From positions 124,001 to 188,000 of the forward strand of contig CP073345.1 in the NCBI GenBank assembly GCA_024397875.1: a stretch of 64,000 nt of DNA, in the 5' to 3' direction. Under the pieces are notes generated by a model. That model saw only the letters and a program-made list of their open reading frames with translations. It was not told where the DNA came from and did not search any database. This document shows positions 26,239-36,311 of this stretch, one piece after another. The stretch is from Amphritea atlantica. GTDB lineage: Bacteria; Pseudomonadota; Gammaproteobacteria; Pseudomonadales; Balneatricaceae. Position 1 is the first letter of the stretch; every line of letters starts with the position of its first letter. A program made the translations under genes and the position numbers.

Positions 26239-26742
26239 TTACTCCTTTAAATACCAACCACCAAGAACCAGCCGTGTCAGTTTAGGCGACAGCTCACGCA
26301 TCGCTTTACGGTACACATCCCGTTTAAATGCAACTACCTGACCCAGAGGATACCAGTAACTGACCCATCGCCAACCATCAAACTCCGGCGAATTGGTTGA
26401 ATCAATGACTACTGCGCTGTCATCACTCAACATTCGCAGCAAAAACCATTTTTGTTTCTGTCCTACACAAACCGGATGGGAATGGTGCCTTATCATTCGC
26501 TTGGGCAGCCGGTAACGGAGCCAGCCTCGGGTAACAGCAATCACCTCAACATCCTCAGGTGAGAGCCCGATCTCTTCTTTCAGTTCCCGATACATCGCCT
26601 GTTCCGGCGACTCTGACGCGTTGATCCCCCCTTGGGGAAACTGCCATGCATTTTGCCCTATACGTCTTGCCCAAAGCACCTGACCCATCGAGTTAGCCAG
26701 AATGATACCGACATTCGGCCTGAACCCATCTGAATCTATCAC
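26239..26742 (-). CDS. rppH: RNA pyrophosphohydrolase (Nudix)
   Basis: RppH removes pyrophosphate from the 5' end of mRNA and so triggers RNase E decay. The Nudix box GX5EX7REUXEEXG is seen as [20 protein letters not shown]. The start is taken as GTG 26742 ([13 protein letters not shown]), which has AAGGA seven bases upstream and matches homologues; an in-frame TTG at 26757 lies inside the ribosome-binding region. The product is 167 residues. It is co-transcribed with ptsP. Confidence 0.95.
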   Translation of the reverse strand: MIDSDGFRPNVGIILANSMGQVLWARRIGQNAWQFPQGGINASESPEQAMYRELKEEIGLSPEDVEVIAVTRGWLRYRLPKRMIRHHSHPVCVGQKQKWFLLRMLSDDSAVVIDSTNSPEFDGWRWVSYWYPLGQVVAFKRDVYRKAMRELSPKLTRLVLGGWYLKE

Positions 26743-26893
26743 GGTGAATTCCTTCAAACTCTTTTACGCTATTGTTCCACAACTTCAGGTAGTTCAGCAA
26801 ATTAAGGCATCAAATGTCAGAGATTAGCATTTGCCTCCTTTACAGCAAGCCTCTATCCTAAGCGCTCCCTTGAATTGAGTTGGAGAGGTCACC

Positions 26894-27547
26894 TTGAGTC
26901 TGGCTATTTTTGATCTGGATAACACTCTGCTGAACGGCGATAGCGATCATGCCTGGGGCGAGTTTCTGTGCGACAAAGGCATTGTAGATACTGAACATTA
27001 TCGTCAGACAAATGACTATTTCTATCAGCAGTATAAAGCCGGGACGCTGGATATCTTTGAGTTTCTCGAGTTTGCCCTGAAACCTCTGACCGAACATGCC
27101 CCCCAGACGCTCGAACGGCTGCACCAAGAGTTTATGCAGACTGCGATTGCCCCGATGATGCTGGATAAAGCCGCCACCCTGCTGCAAAAGCACCGCCAAC
27201 AGGGTGATTTCCTGCTGATCATTACCGCCACCAACCGCTTTGTCACCGGTCCCATCGCTGCGGCACTGGGGGTTGACGACACGCTGGCAACCGAGCCGGA
27301 GCAGATCGATGGCCGCTACACAGGTAAAGTGGCCGGCACACCCTGCTTCCAGTCGGGTAAAGTGGAGCGGCTACAGGCGTGGCTGCAGCAAACCGGCCAC
27401 ACCTTGGATAACAGCTACTTCTACAGCGATTCAATCAACGACAAACCACTGCTGGAGCTGGTCACCTATCCCGTCGCCGTCGATCCGGACGAACTCCTCG
27501 AGCAGGCAGCAAAAGAGAAGGGCTGGCCGATTATCAGCCTGCGTTAA
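26894..27547 (+). CDS. HAD-family phosphatase, SerB-like subfamily IB
   Basis: The 217-residue protein has the HAD motif I DLDNTLLNGDSDHAW near residues 6-20, motif II TATNRF and motif III/IV YFYSDSINDKPLLE. This is the HAD-IB pattern seen in phosphoserine phosphatase-like and acyl-phosphatidyl-glycerol phosphatase-like proteins. The substrate is unknown. It begins with TTG at 26894 behind GGAGAGG. It is divergent from rppH, as in pseudomonads. Confidence 0.85.
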   Translation: MSLAIFDLDNTLLNGDSDHAWGEFLCDKGIVDTEHYRQTNDYFYQQYKAGTLDIFEFLEFALKPLTEHAPQTLERLHQEFMQTAIAPMMLDKAATLLQKHRQQGDFLLIITATNRFVTGPIAAALGVDDTLATEPEQIDGRYTGKVAGTPCFQSGKVERLQAWLQQTGHTLDNSYFYSDSINDKPLLELVTYPVAVDPDELLEQAAKEKGWPIISLR

Positions 27548-27744
27548 TTACCCTCCCCACGCGCCATCCGGGGTGTGCGATTTCGCCCGCACCCCCAACC
27601 ACACAGCTAATCCCGCCCCTCATTTAATTTTTCCTATCCGCTAAATAGTCAATTTTGATTGGTTAAATCGCCGTTTTACTGCAAAACTGTGAAATAGCAT
27701 TGAGCAAAAGCAAAACTTGCTCAGCGAACAACAGGAGAGAGACA

Positions 27745-28149
27745 ATGATTCTGGTTAAAGAGATCATGTCTGAGCACATGACTCCATTAAAAGAAGGGAT
27801 GTCGTTACCCCAAGCCCTAGACCACCTTCTCGCCAGCAATATGCTCGGACTTCCGGTTACAGATGACAAAAAACATGTCACTGGCTTTCTGTCTGAACAA
27901 GACTGCATCCCATACCTGCTGGGTGATAGTTACCACTGCGACAGCCATGTTCTGGTAAAAGATATGATGCGGCGTGACCCACTCACAGTGAAGCCGACCA
28001 ACACGGCACTGGAGCTGGCTCAGATGATGACCACCAATAAACCGAAAGTTTACCCCGTGGTAGAAAACGGCATACTGGTAGGCGTGGTTAAACGGAGTCA
28101 GGTAATGGCGGTGTTAAATCAGCAACTTAAGCACTGTCGGGTCGCCTGA
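27745..28149 (+). CDS. CBS-domain protein
   Basis: The 134-residue protein consists of two CBS motifs (about residues 8-60 and 72-128), the adenosyl-nucleotide sensing module, with no attached catalytic domain. It begins VKEIMSEHMTPLKEGMSL and the second repeat begins VKDMMRRDPLTVKP. ATG 27745 is chosen because of AGGAGAGA just upstream; the open frame continues 15 codons further without a site. A regulatory role is likely but the partner is unknown. The 197 bp before it hold nothing else recognisable. Confidence 0.85.
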   Translation: MILVKEIMSEHMTPLKEGMSLPQALDHLLASNMLGLPVTDDKKHVTGFLSEQDCIPYLLGDSYHCDSHVLVKDMMRRDPLTVKPTNTALELAQMMTTNKPKVYPVVENGILVGVVKRSQVMAVLNQQLKHCRVA

Positions 28150-28194
28150 GAGCAGATATGCTCTGCTGATTAACAGAGCATTCTGCAGAAGGAT

Positions 28195-29232
28195 TCAGGG
28201 GCAGGGGTTTGAATACCGCACCCCAATCAGGTCTATCTGCTCAAGAACCTCCGCAGACAAAGCCAGGTTGATTGAGTCTACATTGCTCTTCAGCTGCGCC
28301 AGCGTTGTGGCGCCGATAATATTACTGCCGACAAACGGACGACTGTTGACAAAAGCCAGCGCCATCTGAGCCGGATCAAGACCATGATCACGGGCCAGCT
28401 GTACATATTCAGCGGTTGCTTTCAGGCCGTTTTCTGTCAAATAGCGGGAGAATCGCGGAAACTGATTTATCCGGGCATCGGCGCCCGCACTACCATCCAG
28501 ATACTTACCACTCAGCGTACCAAAGGCCATTGGCGAATAGGGCAGAAGGTCGACATTTTCCCGCATCAACACCTCTGTCAGGCCAACTTCATCTTTACGA
28601 TTCAGCAGGTTGTAAGGATTCTGCACAGAAACCACCCGGGGCAGCCCCAGCGACTCAGCATATCCCAGAAACTTCATCACGCCCCAGGGTACCTCATTGG
28701 ACAACCCGACATAGCGGATCAGACCTTCATCCACCAGCGCTTTCAATGCCTCAAGCGTCTCCAGCAATGGCGTGCCATCTTTATCTGGCTGATGCCTGTA
28801 ATTCAGTTCACCAAAAAAATTGGTCGCCCGTTCGGGCCAGTGCAACTGATAGAGATCGATATAATCGGTTTGCAGTCGCTGCAGACTGGCGGTCACAGCC
28901 GCCCTGATATTGGCTTGATCGAGACACAGACCTGGCCGGATATGGCTGGCCATTTCGGCAGGGCCGGCCACTTTAGTCGCAATAATCATCTGCTCCCGGT
29001 TACCCCGGGCTTTTAACCAACTTCCGATATACTGCTCGGTTCGCCCCTGAGTTTCAGCCTGAGGAGGAACCGGGTACATTTCGGCGGTATCCAAAAAATT
29101 CACCCCCCGGGCAACGGCATAATCCAGCTGCTCATGGGCTTCACTTTCAGAATTTTGCTGACCAAACGTCATCGTACCCAGACAGATACGACTGACATTC
29201 AACTCGCTGCCGCCTAAAATTTTATACTCCAT
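28195..29232 (-). CDS. Aldo/keto reductase, Tas-like
   Basis: The 345-residue NADP(H)-dependent oxidoreductase has the AKR catalytic tetrad context (FLDTAEMY near residue 50, ATKVAG, YIDLYQLHWPER). The TFGQQNSE and QTDYIDLYQLHWPER segments are close to E. coli Tas. The physiological substrate is unknown. It lies 44 bp downstream of rlmI on the same strand. Confidence 0.88.
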   Translation of the reverse strand: MEYKILGGSELNVSRICLGTMTFGQQNSESEAHEQLDYAVARGVNFLDTAEMYPVPPQAETQGRTEQYIGSWLKARGNREQMIIATKVAGPAEMASHIRPGLCLDQANIRAAVTASLQRLQTDYIDLYQLHWPERATNFFGELNYRHQPDKDGTPLLETLEALKALVDEGLIRYVGLSNEVPWGVMKFLGYAESLGLPRVVSVQNPYNLLNRKDEVGLTEVLMRENVDLLPYSPMAFGTLSGKYLDGSAGADARINQFPRFSRYLTENGLKATAEYVQLARDHGLDPAQMALAFVNSRPFVGSNIIGATTLAQLKSNVDSINLALSAEVLEQIDLIGVRYSNPCP

Positions 29233-29276
29233 ACCCTCTCCCCCTTTCCTGTTTACCGAGATCAGAGATTAATCAA

Positions 29277-30467
29277 TCAGGAAACCGGCAATAACCTGAC
29301 AAAATACGATTTAAGATAGTCGGTTTCAGGGATAGCCGGATGCACTGGATGATCCCCTCCCTGATGCCCCTGATCAAAAATCTGCGCCTGACGATCCAGC
29401 GCCCGGCTTTCTGAACGGATCATATCCACCAGCCGCTCACGCTCCAGATGCATCGAACAGGATGCTGAAACCAGAACACCGTTTTTGGCCACCAGACGCA
29501 TCGCCAACTGATTAATCCGCTTATAGGCCTGCTCACCATTGCGGATATCCTTGCGTTTCTGAATAAAGGCAGGGGGATCCACGATCACCACATCAAACTT
29601 TTCCTCTTCCTCCAGCAACATTTTACAACCATCAAAAGCATCCCCCTGAATCGTGGTAAAACGCTCCTCACCACCGTTCAGAACGGCATTCTCCTGAGCG
29701 ATATCCAGCGCAAACTCGGAGGCATCCAGACAGGTGACATGTTCTGCACCGGCAGCCAGCGCCTGAACGCCCCAGCCACCTATATAGCTGAACAGATCCA
29801 GTACCCGCTTGCCTTCAACATGTTGCTGCATCCGGGCACGGTTAAGGCGGTGATCATAGAACCAGCCCGTTTTCTGACCTTTATGCACCGGTGCCAGAAA
29901 GGACACCCCGTTCTCTTCAAACGGCACCAGTTCGGGCACCTCACCAAAGGCTACTTCGGTGTAGCTCTCCAACCCTTCAGTCTGACGCATCTTGCCGTCA
30001 TTCCGAAACAGTATTCCCTGCGGCTTAAACACCTTTTCCAGCGCGGCAACGATATCCTCTTTAAACAACTCCATTCCGGCGGTTGAGATCTGCACCACAA
30101 AAATATCGAAGAACCGGTCGATCACCAGTCCCGGCAAACCATCACTATCACCAAAAACCAGACGGTAGCAGGGCTTATCAAAGCAGGCTTCACGCAGAGA
30201 CAGCGCGATATTCAAACGGTGTACAATCAGCGAGCGATCCAGCGGAATCTTTACACTGCGACTTACCAGACGCCCGCAGATCAACGAATTGGGGTTCACA
30301 TACGCCAACCCCAGCGCCTTTCCGGAAGAGCTCTCCACCACCACCTGCTCACCCGGGGTAAACTGCTTCAACGGGGTTAGCTTTGTGTTCACTTCATTGC
30401 TGTAGATCCAGACATGGCCACCGCGAAGACGCTTATCAGCGCCGGAATTCAAACGTAGTTGTTGCAA
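29277..30467 (-). CDS. rlmI: 23S rRNA cytosine methyltransferase, RlmI family
   Basis: RlmI methylates C1962 of 23S rRNA with S-adenosylmethionine. The 396-residue protein has an N-terminal PUA domain (about residues 3-80), an SAM-binding motif LDLFSYIGGWGVQALAAG near residue 225, the DPPAF motif and a catalytic cysteine in SASCSMHLE. The start appears to be TTG 30467, with only a poor ribosome-binding site. It follows gcvH across a terminator-like hairpin. Other members of this family exist, so specificity is inferred. Confidence 0.85.
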   Translation of the reverse strand: MQQLRLNSGADKRLRGGHVWIYSNEVNTKLTPLKQFTPGEQVVVESSSGKALGLAYVNPNSLICGRLVSRSVKIPLDRSLIVHRLNIALSLREACFDKPCYRLVFGDSDGLPGLVIDRFFDIFVVQISTAGMELFKEDIVAALEKVFKPQGILFRNDGKMRQTEGLESYTEVAFGEVPELVPFEENGVSFLAPVHKGQKTGWFYDHRLNRARMQQHVEGKRVLDLFSYIGGWGVQALAAGAEHVTCLDASEFALDIAQENAVLNGGEERFTTIQGDAFDGCKMLLEEEEKFDVVIVDPPAFIQKRKDIRNGEQAYKRINQLAMRLVAKNGVLVSASCSMHLERERLVDMIRSESRALDRQAQIFDQGHQGGDHPVHPAIPETDYLKSYFVRLLPVS

Positions 30468-30540
30468 GGAGAGTTACCTTCAGGATTACCGTTATTAGGA
30501 GGGCAACCGACAGAGATATCCCGCGGACCCAGAAAACAGA

Positions 30541-30562
30541 AAGCCCCGCAGTGGCAGGGCTT
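30541..30562 (-). terminator. Terminator-like hairpin between gcvH and rlmI
   Basis: On the minus strand AAGCCCTGC-CACT-GCGGGGCTT is a 9-bp stem with one G-T pair. It begins 27 bp after the gcvH stop and is followed by TCTGTTTTC, an imperfect T tract. On the plus strand the stem is followed by AAATTTTTTT. Confidence 0.6.
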
Positions 30563-30588
30563 AAATTTTTTTGTGATCAGTGATCCGA

Positions 30589-30981
30589 TCAGCTTTCCGC
30601 TTCGCACAGCTCCGCGTAACCATCCGCATCCAGCAGGTCATCGGTTTCGCTTACATCAGAAAGACGGATCTTTACAAACCAGCCATCACCGTACGGATCG
30701 CTGTTGACCAGTTCAGGAGCATCTTCCAGCTCCTCATTGATGGCAATCACTTCACCACTCAGAGGCGCGTACACATCTGATGCAGCTTTAACCGACTCAA
30801 CCACACCCAGATCATCACCAGTAGCAAATTCAGAGCCCGCTTCAGGCAACTCAACAAATACTACATCACCCAGAAGATCCTGGGCATGATCGGTAATACC
30901 TATAGTAACCACACCGTCACCTTCGTCACGGATCCATTCATGGCTGGCAACATACTTCAGATCACTTGGGATATCGCTCAT
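30589..30981 (-). CDS. gcvH: Glycine cleavage system H protein
   Basis: GcvH carries the lipoyl arm that shuttles the aminomethyl group between the P, T and L proteins. The 130-residue protein contains the lipoylation motif [18 protein letters not shown], with the modified lysine near residue 65. It lies 23 bp after gcvT. The P-protein gene that usually follows gcvH is absent here. Confidence 0.97.
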   Translation of the reverse strand: MSDIPSDLKYVASHEWIRDEGDGVVTIGITDHAQDLLGDVVFVELPEAGSEFATGDDLGVVESVKAASDVYAPLSGEVIAINEELEDAPELVNSDPYGDGWFVKIRLSDVSETDDLLDADGYAELCEAES

Positions 30982-31004
30982 TTTCTCTTTCCTACAGTGA
31001 GAGT

Positions 31005-32111
31005 TTATGAAAACACTTTCTCGCCATTACGCACAAATGACGGTTTTACCACTTTAACTTCTACCAGTTTGCCACGCATATCAACATGACATGTATCAGC
31101 AATTTCAGTTGATACCCGGGCCATTGCGACAGAACAACCCAATGTAGGCGAAAAAGAACCACTGGTGATTTCACCCGCTTCCTCACCGTTAATCATCACT
31201 TTCTGATGGCTACGAAGAACACCACGGCTCTCAAGCACCAGACCTACCAGTTTCTGTTTTACACCAACACTGCGCTGATTTTCAAGCGCCTTACGGCCAA
31301 CAAAATCACGTTCAGCCGGTTCCCAGGCGATTGTCCACCCCATATTAGCCGATAGCGGAGAAGTTTTCTCATCCATCTCGGAACCATACAGATTCATTCC
31401 GGCCTCCAGACGCAAGGTATCGCGAGCACCCAGACCACAGGGGGCAACACCCGCATCTGCCAGTGCCTGCCAGAAGTCTGCAACATACTCCTCCGGCACC
31501 ATGACCTCAAGCCCATCTTCACCAGTATAGCCAGTTCTGGCAAAAAACCAGCCTTCCGATTCAAGCCCCTGAAAAGGCTTCAGACCCTGAATCAGTTTAC
31601 CACGGGATTCGCTCACGACAGAGGTCACTTTTGCTATCGCATTGGGGCCCTGAATCGCTACCATTGCCAGTTCAGGGCGCTCGGTCAATGCGACATTATC
31701 GAACGACGCAGTATGATCAGCCATCCAGCGTATATCTTTTTCACGAGTGCCACAGTTAACCACCACCCGGAACCACTCACCCGTCACATCAGGGTCGGTC
31801 ATCAGGTAAACTATCAGGTCATCGACAACGCCACCGGTTTCATTCAGCATGCCGCTATAGAGCGCTTTACCATGCTCCTGAAGACGAGCCACATCATTCG
31901 CCAGTAAATAACGCAGATACTCTTTGGCATCCGCCCCGGTCACATCAACCACGGTCATATGCGATACATCAAACATACCGACATCGGTACGTACCTTATG
32001 ATGCTCCTCAACCTGTGATCCATAGTTAATAGGCATATCCCAGCCACCAAAGTCGACCAGCTTAGCGTTCGCCTGCTGGTGTTTTTGGTAAAGTGCGGTT
32101 TGGTGTCCCAT
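31005..32111 (-). CDS. gcvT: Glycine cleavage system T protein (aminomethyltransferase)
   Basis: GcvT transfers the methylene group from the H-protein arm to tetrahydrofolate and releases ammonia. The 368-residue protein begins [27 protein letters not shown], and the folate-site region [16 protein letters not shown] is present. The E. coli-like order ubiI-gcvT-gcvH is kept. The 222-bp upstream region carries a candidate promoter but no glycine riboswitch that I can recognise. Confidence 0.97.
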   Translation of the reverse strand: MGHQTALYQKHQQANAKLVDFGGWDMPINYGSQVEEHHKVRTDVGMFDVSHMTVVDVTGADAKEYLRYLLANDVARLQEHGKALYSGMLNETGGVVDDLIVYLMTDPDVTGEWFRVVVNCGTREKDIRWMADHTASFDNVALTERPELAMVAIQGPNAIAKVTSVVSESRGKLIQGLKPFQGLESEGWFFARTGYTGEDGLEVMVPEEYVADFWQALADAGVAPCGLGARDTLRLEAGMNLYGSEMDEKTSPLSANMGWTIAWEPAERDFVGRKALENQRSVGVKQKLVGLVLESRGVLRSHQKVMINGEEAGEITSGSFSPTLGCSVAMARVSTEIADTCHVDMRGKLVEVKVVKPSFVRNGEKVFS

Positions 32112-32216
32112 ATTCTTAACTCTTTTATCCTGAGCGACTCTTTCATCACTCTGTAACTGACACTGTTAATTGTTATTAAGCGTTGAAGCTAAGGGCTATA
32201 TCTGAAAAGGGCAGAC

Positions 32217-32245
32217 AATGTATATAGAATTTTCAGACAGTGCAA
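32217..32245 (-). promoter_or_regulatory. Candidate gcvTH promoter
   Basis: The -35 TTGCAC (32245-32240) and -10 TACATT (32222-32217) have a 17-bp spacer. The predicted 5' leader is about 100 bases with no strong hairpin. Confidence 0.5.
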
Positions 32246-32333
32246 ATTTTGTACTCAGATTCTCGCAGATCCATTTATATGTCTATCAAGACCCGCGGCC
32301 GCAGCACTCTTTTTCTCAGTTCAATAACCGACA

Positions 32334-33593
32334 TTAATCCCTGACAGGCCTTCGGGCCAGGCGCGGCAGATTGCCACTCAGTCCCATCGCCTGCAGGACG
32401 ATATGATTTTTAACCGGCGACAAGCGGTTCATCAGACTCATCCCGGTATTACGCAATAATATTGAAACCGGAGCACGGGTGTTAAACAGTCGCTTAAACC
32501 CCTCCATAGTGGCGGCCATCTGCAGGTTTTCACTCTGTCGTGAACGCTGAAATCGGCGCAGATGATATTCAGAGTTCCACGCCACACCCGCCGCCAGCCC
32601 CTCCATAATGGTTTCAGCCAGCGCGGCGGCATCCATCAGCCCCAGGTTCACTCCCTGTCCTGCCAGCGGATGGATTGTATGCGCCGCATCTCCGATCGCT
32701 GCAAATCCCGCTTTTACATACTGTTTTGCATGACGCTGACGCAAAGGAAAAACAAACCGCTGATCGGTATGTTTCACGGCCCCTAAACGTCCCTCAAACG
32801 CGCGTTCCAGCGCCAGACAGAACTCAGTATCGTCAAGTTCCATCAGCGCTTTGGCGTGATCGGGCGAGGTTGACCAGACAATCGAGCTGAGGTGAGCGTC
32901 CGGCAAAGGCAGAAATGCCAGCGGGCCGTCTTCGGTAAAACGCTGCCAACAGGTCGCCTGATTGGGTTGCTCAGTTGTCACCGTGGTGACGATCGCATGA
33001 TGGCCGTAATCCCACTCCCACATGCCGATGCCCGCCAGTCTGCGGGTATTTGACAGAGCGCCATCGGCAGCGACAACGCAGCGCGCCGGTATAGTTTCGC
33101 CCGTACTGAGTGTCAGCGTGCGCACAGCATCCGTATCGGGCTCCGAAAGCGCTTCCAGTTTTACCCCAACAGACAGTTCACAGTTTGCCTGACTCAGCAC
33201 CCGGTGCAGCAATGCAGCCTGAGTAACCCGGTTTTCAACGATGTGACCAAGACAAGGCTCATGCAGCTCAGTGCAGTCAAAGCGAATCTGGCCACTACCC
33301 TCACCATCCCAGACATCCATTGCCCGATAGGGCATAAAACGCATCTGTTCAATCCGGGACCAGGCGCCGGCAACCGTTAACACCTGCTGAGAGGCAACGG
33401 TTAATGCGCTTACCCGGGGATCATAGCCCATCTCCCGCTGAGACTGCTCCCCTTCCAGAGCGCTCTGAGGATCGAAATCCCGGCTTTCAAGAATACGGAT
33501 ACGTAGACCACTTTCTGCCAGCAATGCCGCCAGTGTCAGCCCCACCATACCGGCACCGACAATAACCAGATCTGTTTCGTTGTGTTGTGTCAT
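32334..33593 (-). CDS. ubiI: FAD-dependent ubiquinone hydroxylase, UbiI/VisC type
   Basis: This family hydroxylates the aromatic ring of ubiquinone precursors using FAD, NAD(P)H and oxygen. The 419-residue protein has the N-terminal dinucleotide fold VIVGAGMVGLTLAALLAESG and the C-terminal FAD motif GDAAHTIHPLAGQGVNLGLMD. The start ATG 33593 (MTQHNETDL) follows GAGAGG; an earlier in-frame codon lacks a site. Placement between ubiH and gcvT as in E. coli points to the C5 hydroxylase UbiI, but UbiF/UbiL-type specificity cannot be excluded. Confidence 0.85.
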   Translation of the reverse strand: MTQHNETDLVIVGAGMVGLTLAALLAESGLRIRILESRDFDPQSALEGEQSQREMGYDPRVSALTVASQQVLTVAGAWSRIEQMRFMPYRAMDVWDGEGSGQIRFDCTELHEPCLGHIVENRVTQAALLHRVLSQANCELSVGVKLEALSEPDTDAVRTLTLSTGETIPARCVVAADGALSNTRRLAGIGMWEWDYGHHAIVTTVTTEQPNQATCWQRFTEDGPLAFLPLPDAHLSSIVWSTSPDHAKALMELDDTEFCLALERAFEGRLGAVKHTDQRFVFPLRQRHAKQYVKAGFAAIGDAAHTIHPLAGQGVNLGLMDAAALAETIMEGLAAGVAWNSEYHLRRFQRSRQSENLQMAATMEGFKRLFNTRAPVSILLRNTGMSLMNRLSPVKNHIVLQAMGLSGNLPRLARRPVRD

Positions 33594-33641
33594 TTGAGTC
33601 CTCTCAGACCGCTTATACAAAGCAACCGGATACAGGGTAAA

Positions 33642-34925
33642 TTAGCGCAGATCAGGGGTTGGCTGATCGAGCCCCATCGCGCTGCGGGCAAACACTGTTT
33701 TAGCCAGCGGACAGATATCCAGCAGCTGCAAACCGGCACTTCGCCCCAGCGCCAGCAACGGATTACTGTTGGAGAAAAGTTTCATTGCCTTGTCACTGAA
33801 GCCAATGGTTTTTTGCTGATCCTGACGCACCTGTTCGGCAAACCGGGTCAGATGGTTGATATCCCCCAGACTGATGCCCGCCTCCCGGGCCCGGATCAGT
33901 TCAGCCGCCAGAGACACCACACCGCGCAGCGCCAGATTATAACCCTGACCGGCGATAGGGTGCAGCGCATGAGCAGCATTGCCGAGCACTATCAGCCCCT
34001 GTCGCACCTGCTCATCGGCAACACTGAGTTTCAGGGGATAACTGTAGCGCTCACCCACTTTAACAAACACGCCGGCACGGTAACCAAACCGCTCATGCAC
34101 CCGCTCAATAAATTCCCGGTCGTTCAGCGCCATCATCTCTTCTATCTGGTCATCAGGCACGGTCCAGACCAGTCCCATGCGGTGGCTGATACCGCTCTGT
34201 CCTGTCGCGGGATCCGCCGGCAGATCTTCGAGCGGCAGAAGGGCCATCGGACCGGTATCGGTGAAGCGCTCATAGGCAATATTATGATGCGCCGTTTCCG
34301 GACTGATATTGGTAACCAATGCATGCTGATGATAGCGCTGTTGCTGATAACCGATACCCAGCTGTTCGCACAGCCCGGAGCGACCGCCATCAGCCATCAC
34401 CACCAGTTCGGCGGTCAGCCGATGCTCACCCCCCTCTACGGTCAGTGACACCTCCATTCGGTCCTGCTGGTCCTGTTGGTAGTTCACTGCAGTCACTTCG
34501 GCCGGACAGAGCAGATCGATATGGCCAGCATCATCCTGCGACAGGCGATTCATCAATACCCGTCCCAGCCAGTGATTTTCCACCACATAGCCTAAGGCGG
34601 CGACATTCTCATCGCGGGCATTGAGTCGTGAAACGCCAAAACGCCCCTTATCTGACACATGAATATCGGTGATCGGGCACACATGCTCACGCAACTGATC
34701 CCAGATCCCTATCTGTTCATAAATGAGCCGGCTACCATACGCCAGGGCAGTGGCCCGGGCATCATAGCTGGGCTGGAACTGGATACTGTCAGCATCGGGC
34801 ATCGGAAACGCTTCAACCACCGCGACCGATAACCCCAGCCGCTTGCCCGCGGGGATCAGGGACGCGGCGAGGCTGGCACCCACCATACCGCCACCAATGA
34901 TCAAAATATCGTAATGCTGTTTCAT
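33642..34925 (-). CDS. ubiH: 2-octaprenyl-6-methoxyphenyl hydroxylase
   Basis: This is a second FAD hydroxylase of ubiquinone synthesis, 427 residues. It has the fold ILIIGGGMVGASLAASLI at residues 7-24 and the FAD motif GNAAHALHPIAGQGYNLALRG near residue 320. The pepP-ubiH-ubiI order supports the UbiH assignment (C4 hydroxylation). It starts 55 bp after pepP and ends 48 bp before the ubiI start. Confidence 0.92.
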   Translation of the reverse strand: MKQHYDILIIGGGMVGASLAASLIPAGKRLGLSVAVVEAFPMPDADSIQFQPSYDARATALAYGSRLIYEQIGIWDQLREHVCPITDIHVSDKGRFGVSRLNARDENVAALGYVVENHWLGRVLMNRLSQDDAGHIDLLCPAEVTAVNYQQDQQDRMEVSLTVEGGEHRLTAELVVMADGGRSGLCEQLGIGYQQQRYHQHALVTNISPETAHHNIAYERFTDTGPMALLPLEDLPADPATGQSGISHRMGLVWTVPDDQIEEMMALNDREFIERVHERFGYRAGVFVKVGERYSYPLKLSVADEQVRQGLIVLGNAAHALHPIAGQGYNLALRGVVSLAAELIRAREAGISLGDINHLTRFAEQVRQDQQKTIGFSDKAMKLFSNSNPLLALGRSAGLQLLDICPLAKTVFARSAMGLDQPTPDLR

Positions 34926-34980
34926 AAAGGCCTGATTATTAAGACTTAAAGTAGCGTTTTAGTAACACGGCACGGGCCGA

Positions 34981-36294
34981 TTACTGACGCATTAACTGCT
35001 CTATCTCAGCCACACTCTTAGGCACTCCGGCACTGAGAATTTCATATCCATCTGCGGTCACAAGCACATCATCTTCTATGCGAATACCGATACCGCGCCA
35101 CTTTTCATCCACATGTTCATTCTGCGGCGAGATATAAATACCCGGCTCTACCGTCAGTACCATGCCCGGTTCCAGTGGCCGCCAGTCGCCATCGACTTTG
35201 TAATCACCGACATCGTGCACATCCATACCCAGCCAGTGGCCAATACGATGCATATAAAATGCTTTGTAAGCTCCGCTTTCAATTAACCCTTCCAGTTCCC
35301 CTTTTAGCAGCCCAAGATCCATCAGCCCCTGGGTTAATATCTCTACTGACAGATCATGAATACGGATCCAGGGAACACCAGGGCGAATCGCTTCGATACA
35401 CGCCAGCTGAGACTTCAGCACCAGCTCATAGATCGCTTTCTGCTCCGGGCTGAACAGCCCCGAGACGGGGAAAGTCCGGGTAATATCACCGGCATAATAA
35501 TCCAGTTCACAGCCGGCATCGATCAATACCAGGTCACCGTTTTTCAGCTCATCCCGGTTTTCGGTATAGTGCAGTACACAGGCGTTATCACCGCCCCCCA
35601 CGATAGAAGAGTATGCCGGCAGTCGGCAGCCATTCATGGCAAAGTGATGACTAATCTCAGCTTCCAGCTGATACTCCTTCATACCGGAATTGCACGCTTT
35701 CATCGCCCGGACATGAGCCTCCGCAGAGATTCGCCCCGCTTCGCGCATCACCTCAATCTCCTGAGCTGATTTAAATAGCCGCATTTCATGCAGAAGATGG
35801 TCAAGCATCACGATCTCAGCGGGAGCAACAGCTCCCAGACGGGCTTTTTTACGGATACTGTTGAGCCAGTCACGCACCTGACCGTCGAGGGTTTCACGGG
35901 TTCCCATGGAGTAGTAAATCCGCGCCTTACCCTCTAACAAGCCGTCCATCCGTTCATCCAGTTCAGCAACCGGATAGGCCTGATCAGCACCGTACTCATT
36001 ACATGCACCTTCAGGTCCGGCGCGATAGCCGTTCCAGATCTCCATCTCAGGATCCCGGTCACGACAAAACATCACCACCTGCCCTTCGTTGCGGCCCGGT
36101 ATCAGCAACAACAGCGCATCCGGCTCATTAAAACCGGTCAGATAATAAAAATCACTATCCTGGCGAAACGGATACTCCACATCCCGGTTGCGCGGCACTT
36201 CTGCCGCCGAGGGGATAACCGCAACACTTCCCGGAGTCATCTGATCCATTAACTGCTGACGGCGGGCGGCAAAATCTGACTGACTGATTCGCAT
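34981..36294 (-). CDS. pepP: Xaa-Pro aminopeptidase P
   Basis: PepP removes N-terminal residues that precede proline, using two manganese ions. The 437-residue protein has the pita-bread fold with metal ligands in LVLIDAGCELDYYAGDITRTFPVSG, HRIGHWLGMDVHD, VEPGIYI and GIRIEDDVL. The inner ATG at 36294 is chosen: the outer GTG at 36306 overlaps the AGGAG ribosome-binding site. It lies 17 bp after ygfB. Confidence 0.96.
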   Translation of the reverse strand: MRISQSDFAARRQQLMDQMTPGSVAVIPSAAEVPRNRDVEYPFRQDSDFYYLTGFNEPDALLLLIPGRNEGQVVMFCRDRDPEMEIWNGYRAGPEGACNEYGADQAYPVAELDERMDGLLEGKARIYYSMGTRETLDGQVRDWLNSIRKKARLGAVAPAEIVMLDHLLHEMRLFKSAQEIEVMREAGRISAEAHVRAMKACNSGMKEYQLEAEISHHFAMNGCRLPAYSSIVGGGDNACVLHYTENRDELKNGDLVLIDAGCELDYYAGDITRTFPVSGLFSPEQKAIYELVLKSQLACIEAIRPGVPWIRIHDLSVEILTQGLMDLGLLKGELEGLIESGAYKAFYMHRIGHWLGMDVHDVGDYKVDGDWRPLEPGMVLTVEPGIYISPQNEHVDEKWRGIGIRIEDDVLVTADGYEILSAGVPKSVAEIEQLMRQ

Positions 36295-36311
36295 CTCTGT
36301 AGTCACTCCTG

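Noticed and set aside
28149-28164. AGAGCA-GATA-TGCTCT hairpin between the CBS gene and the aldo/keto reductase
   Set aside because: The 6-bp stem has no T tract on either side, too weak to call a terminator.
32112-32333. Possible glycine riboswitch before gcvT
   Set aside because: I looked for the conserved aptamer core segments on the minus strand and found none; only a promoter is supported.
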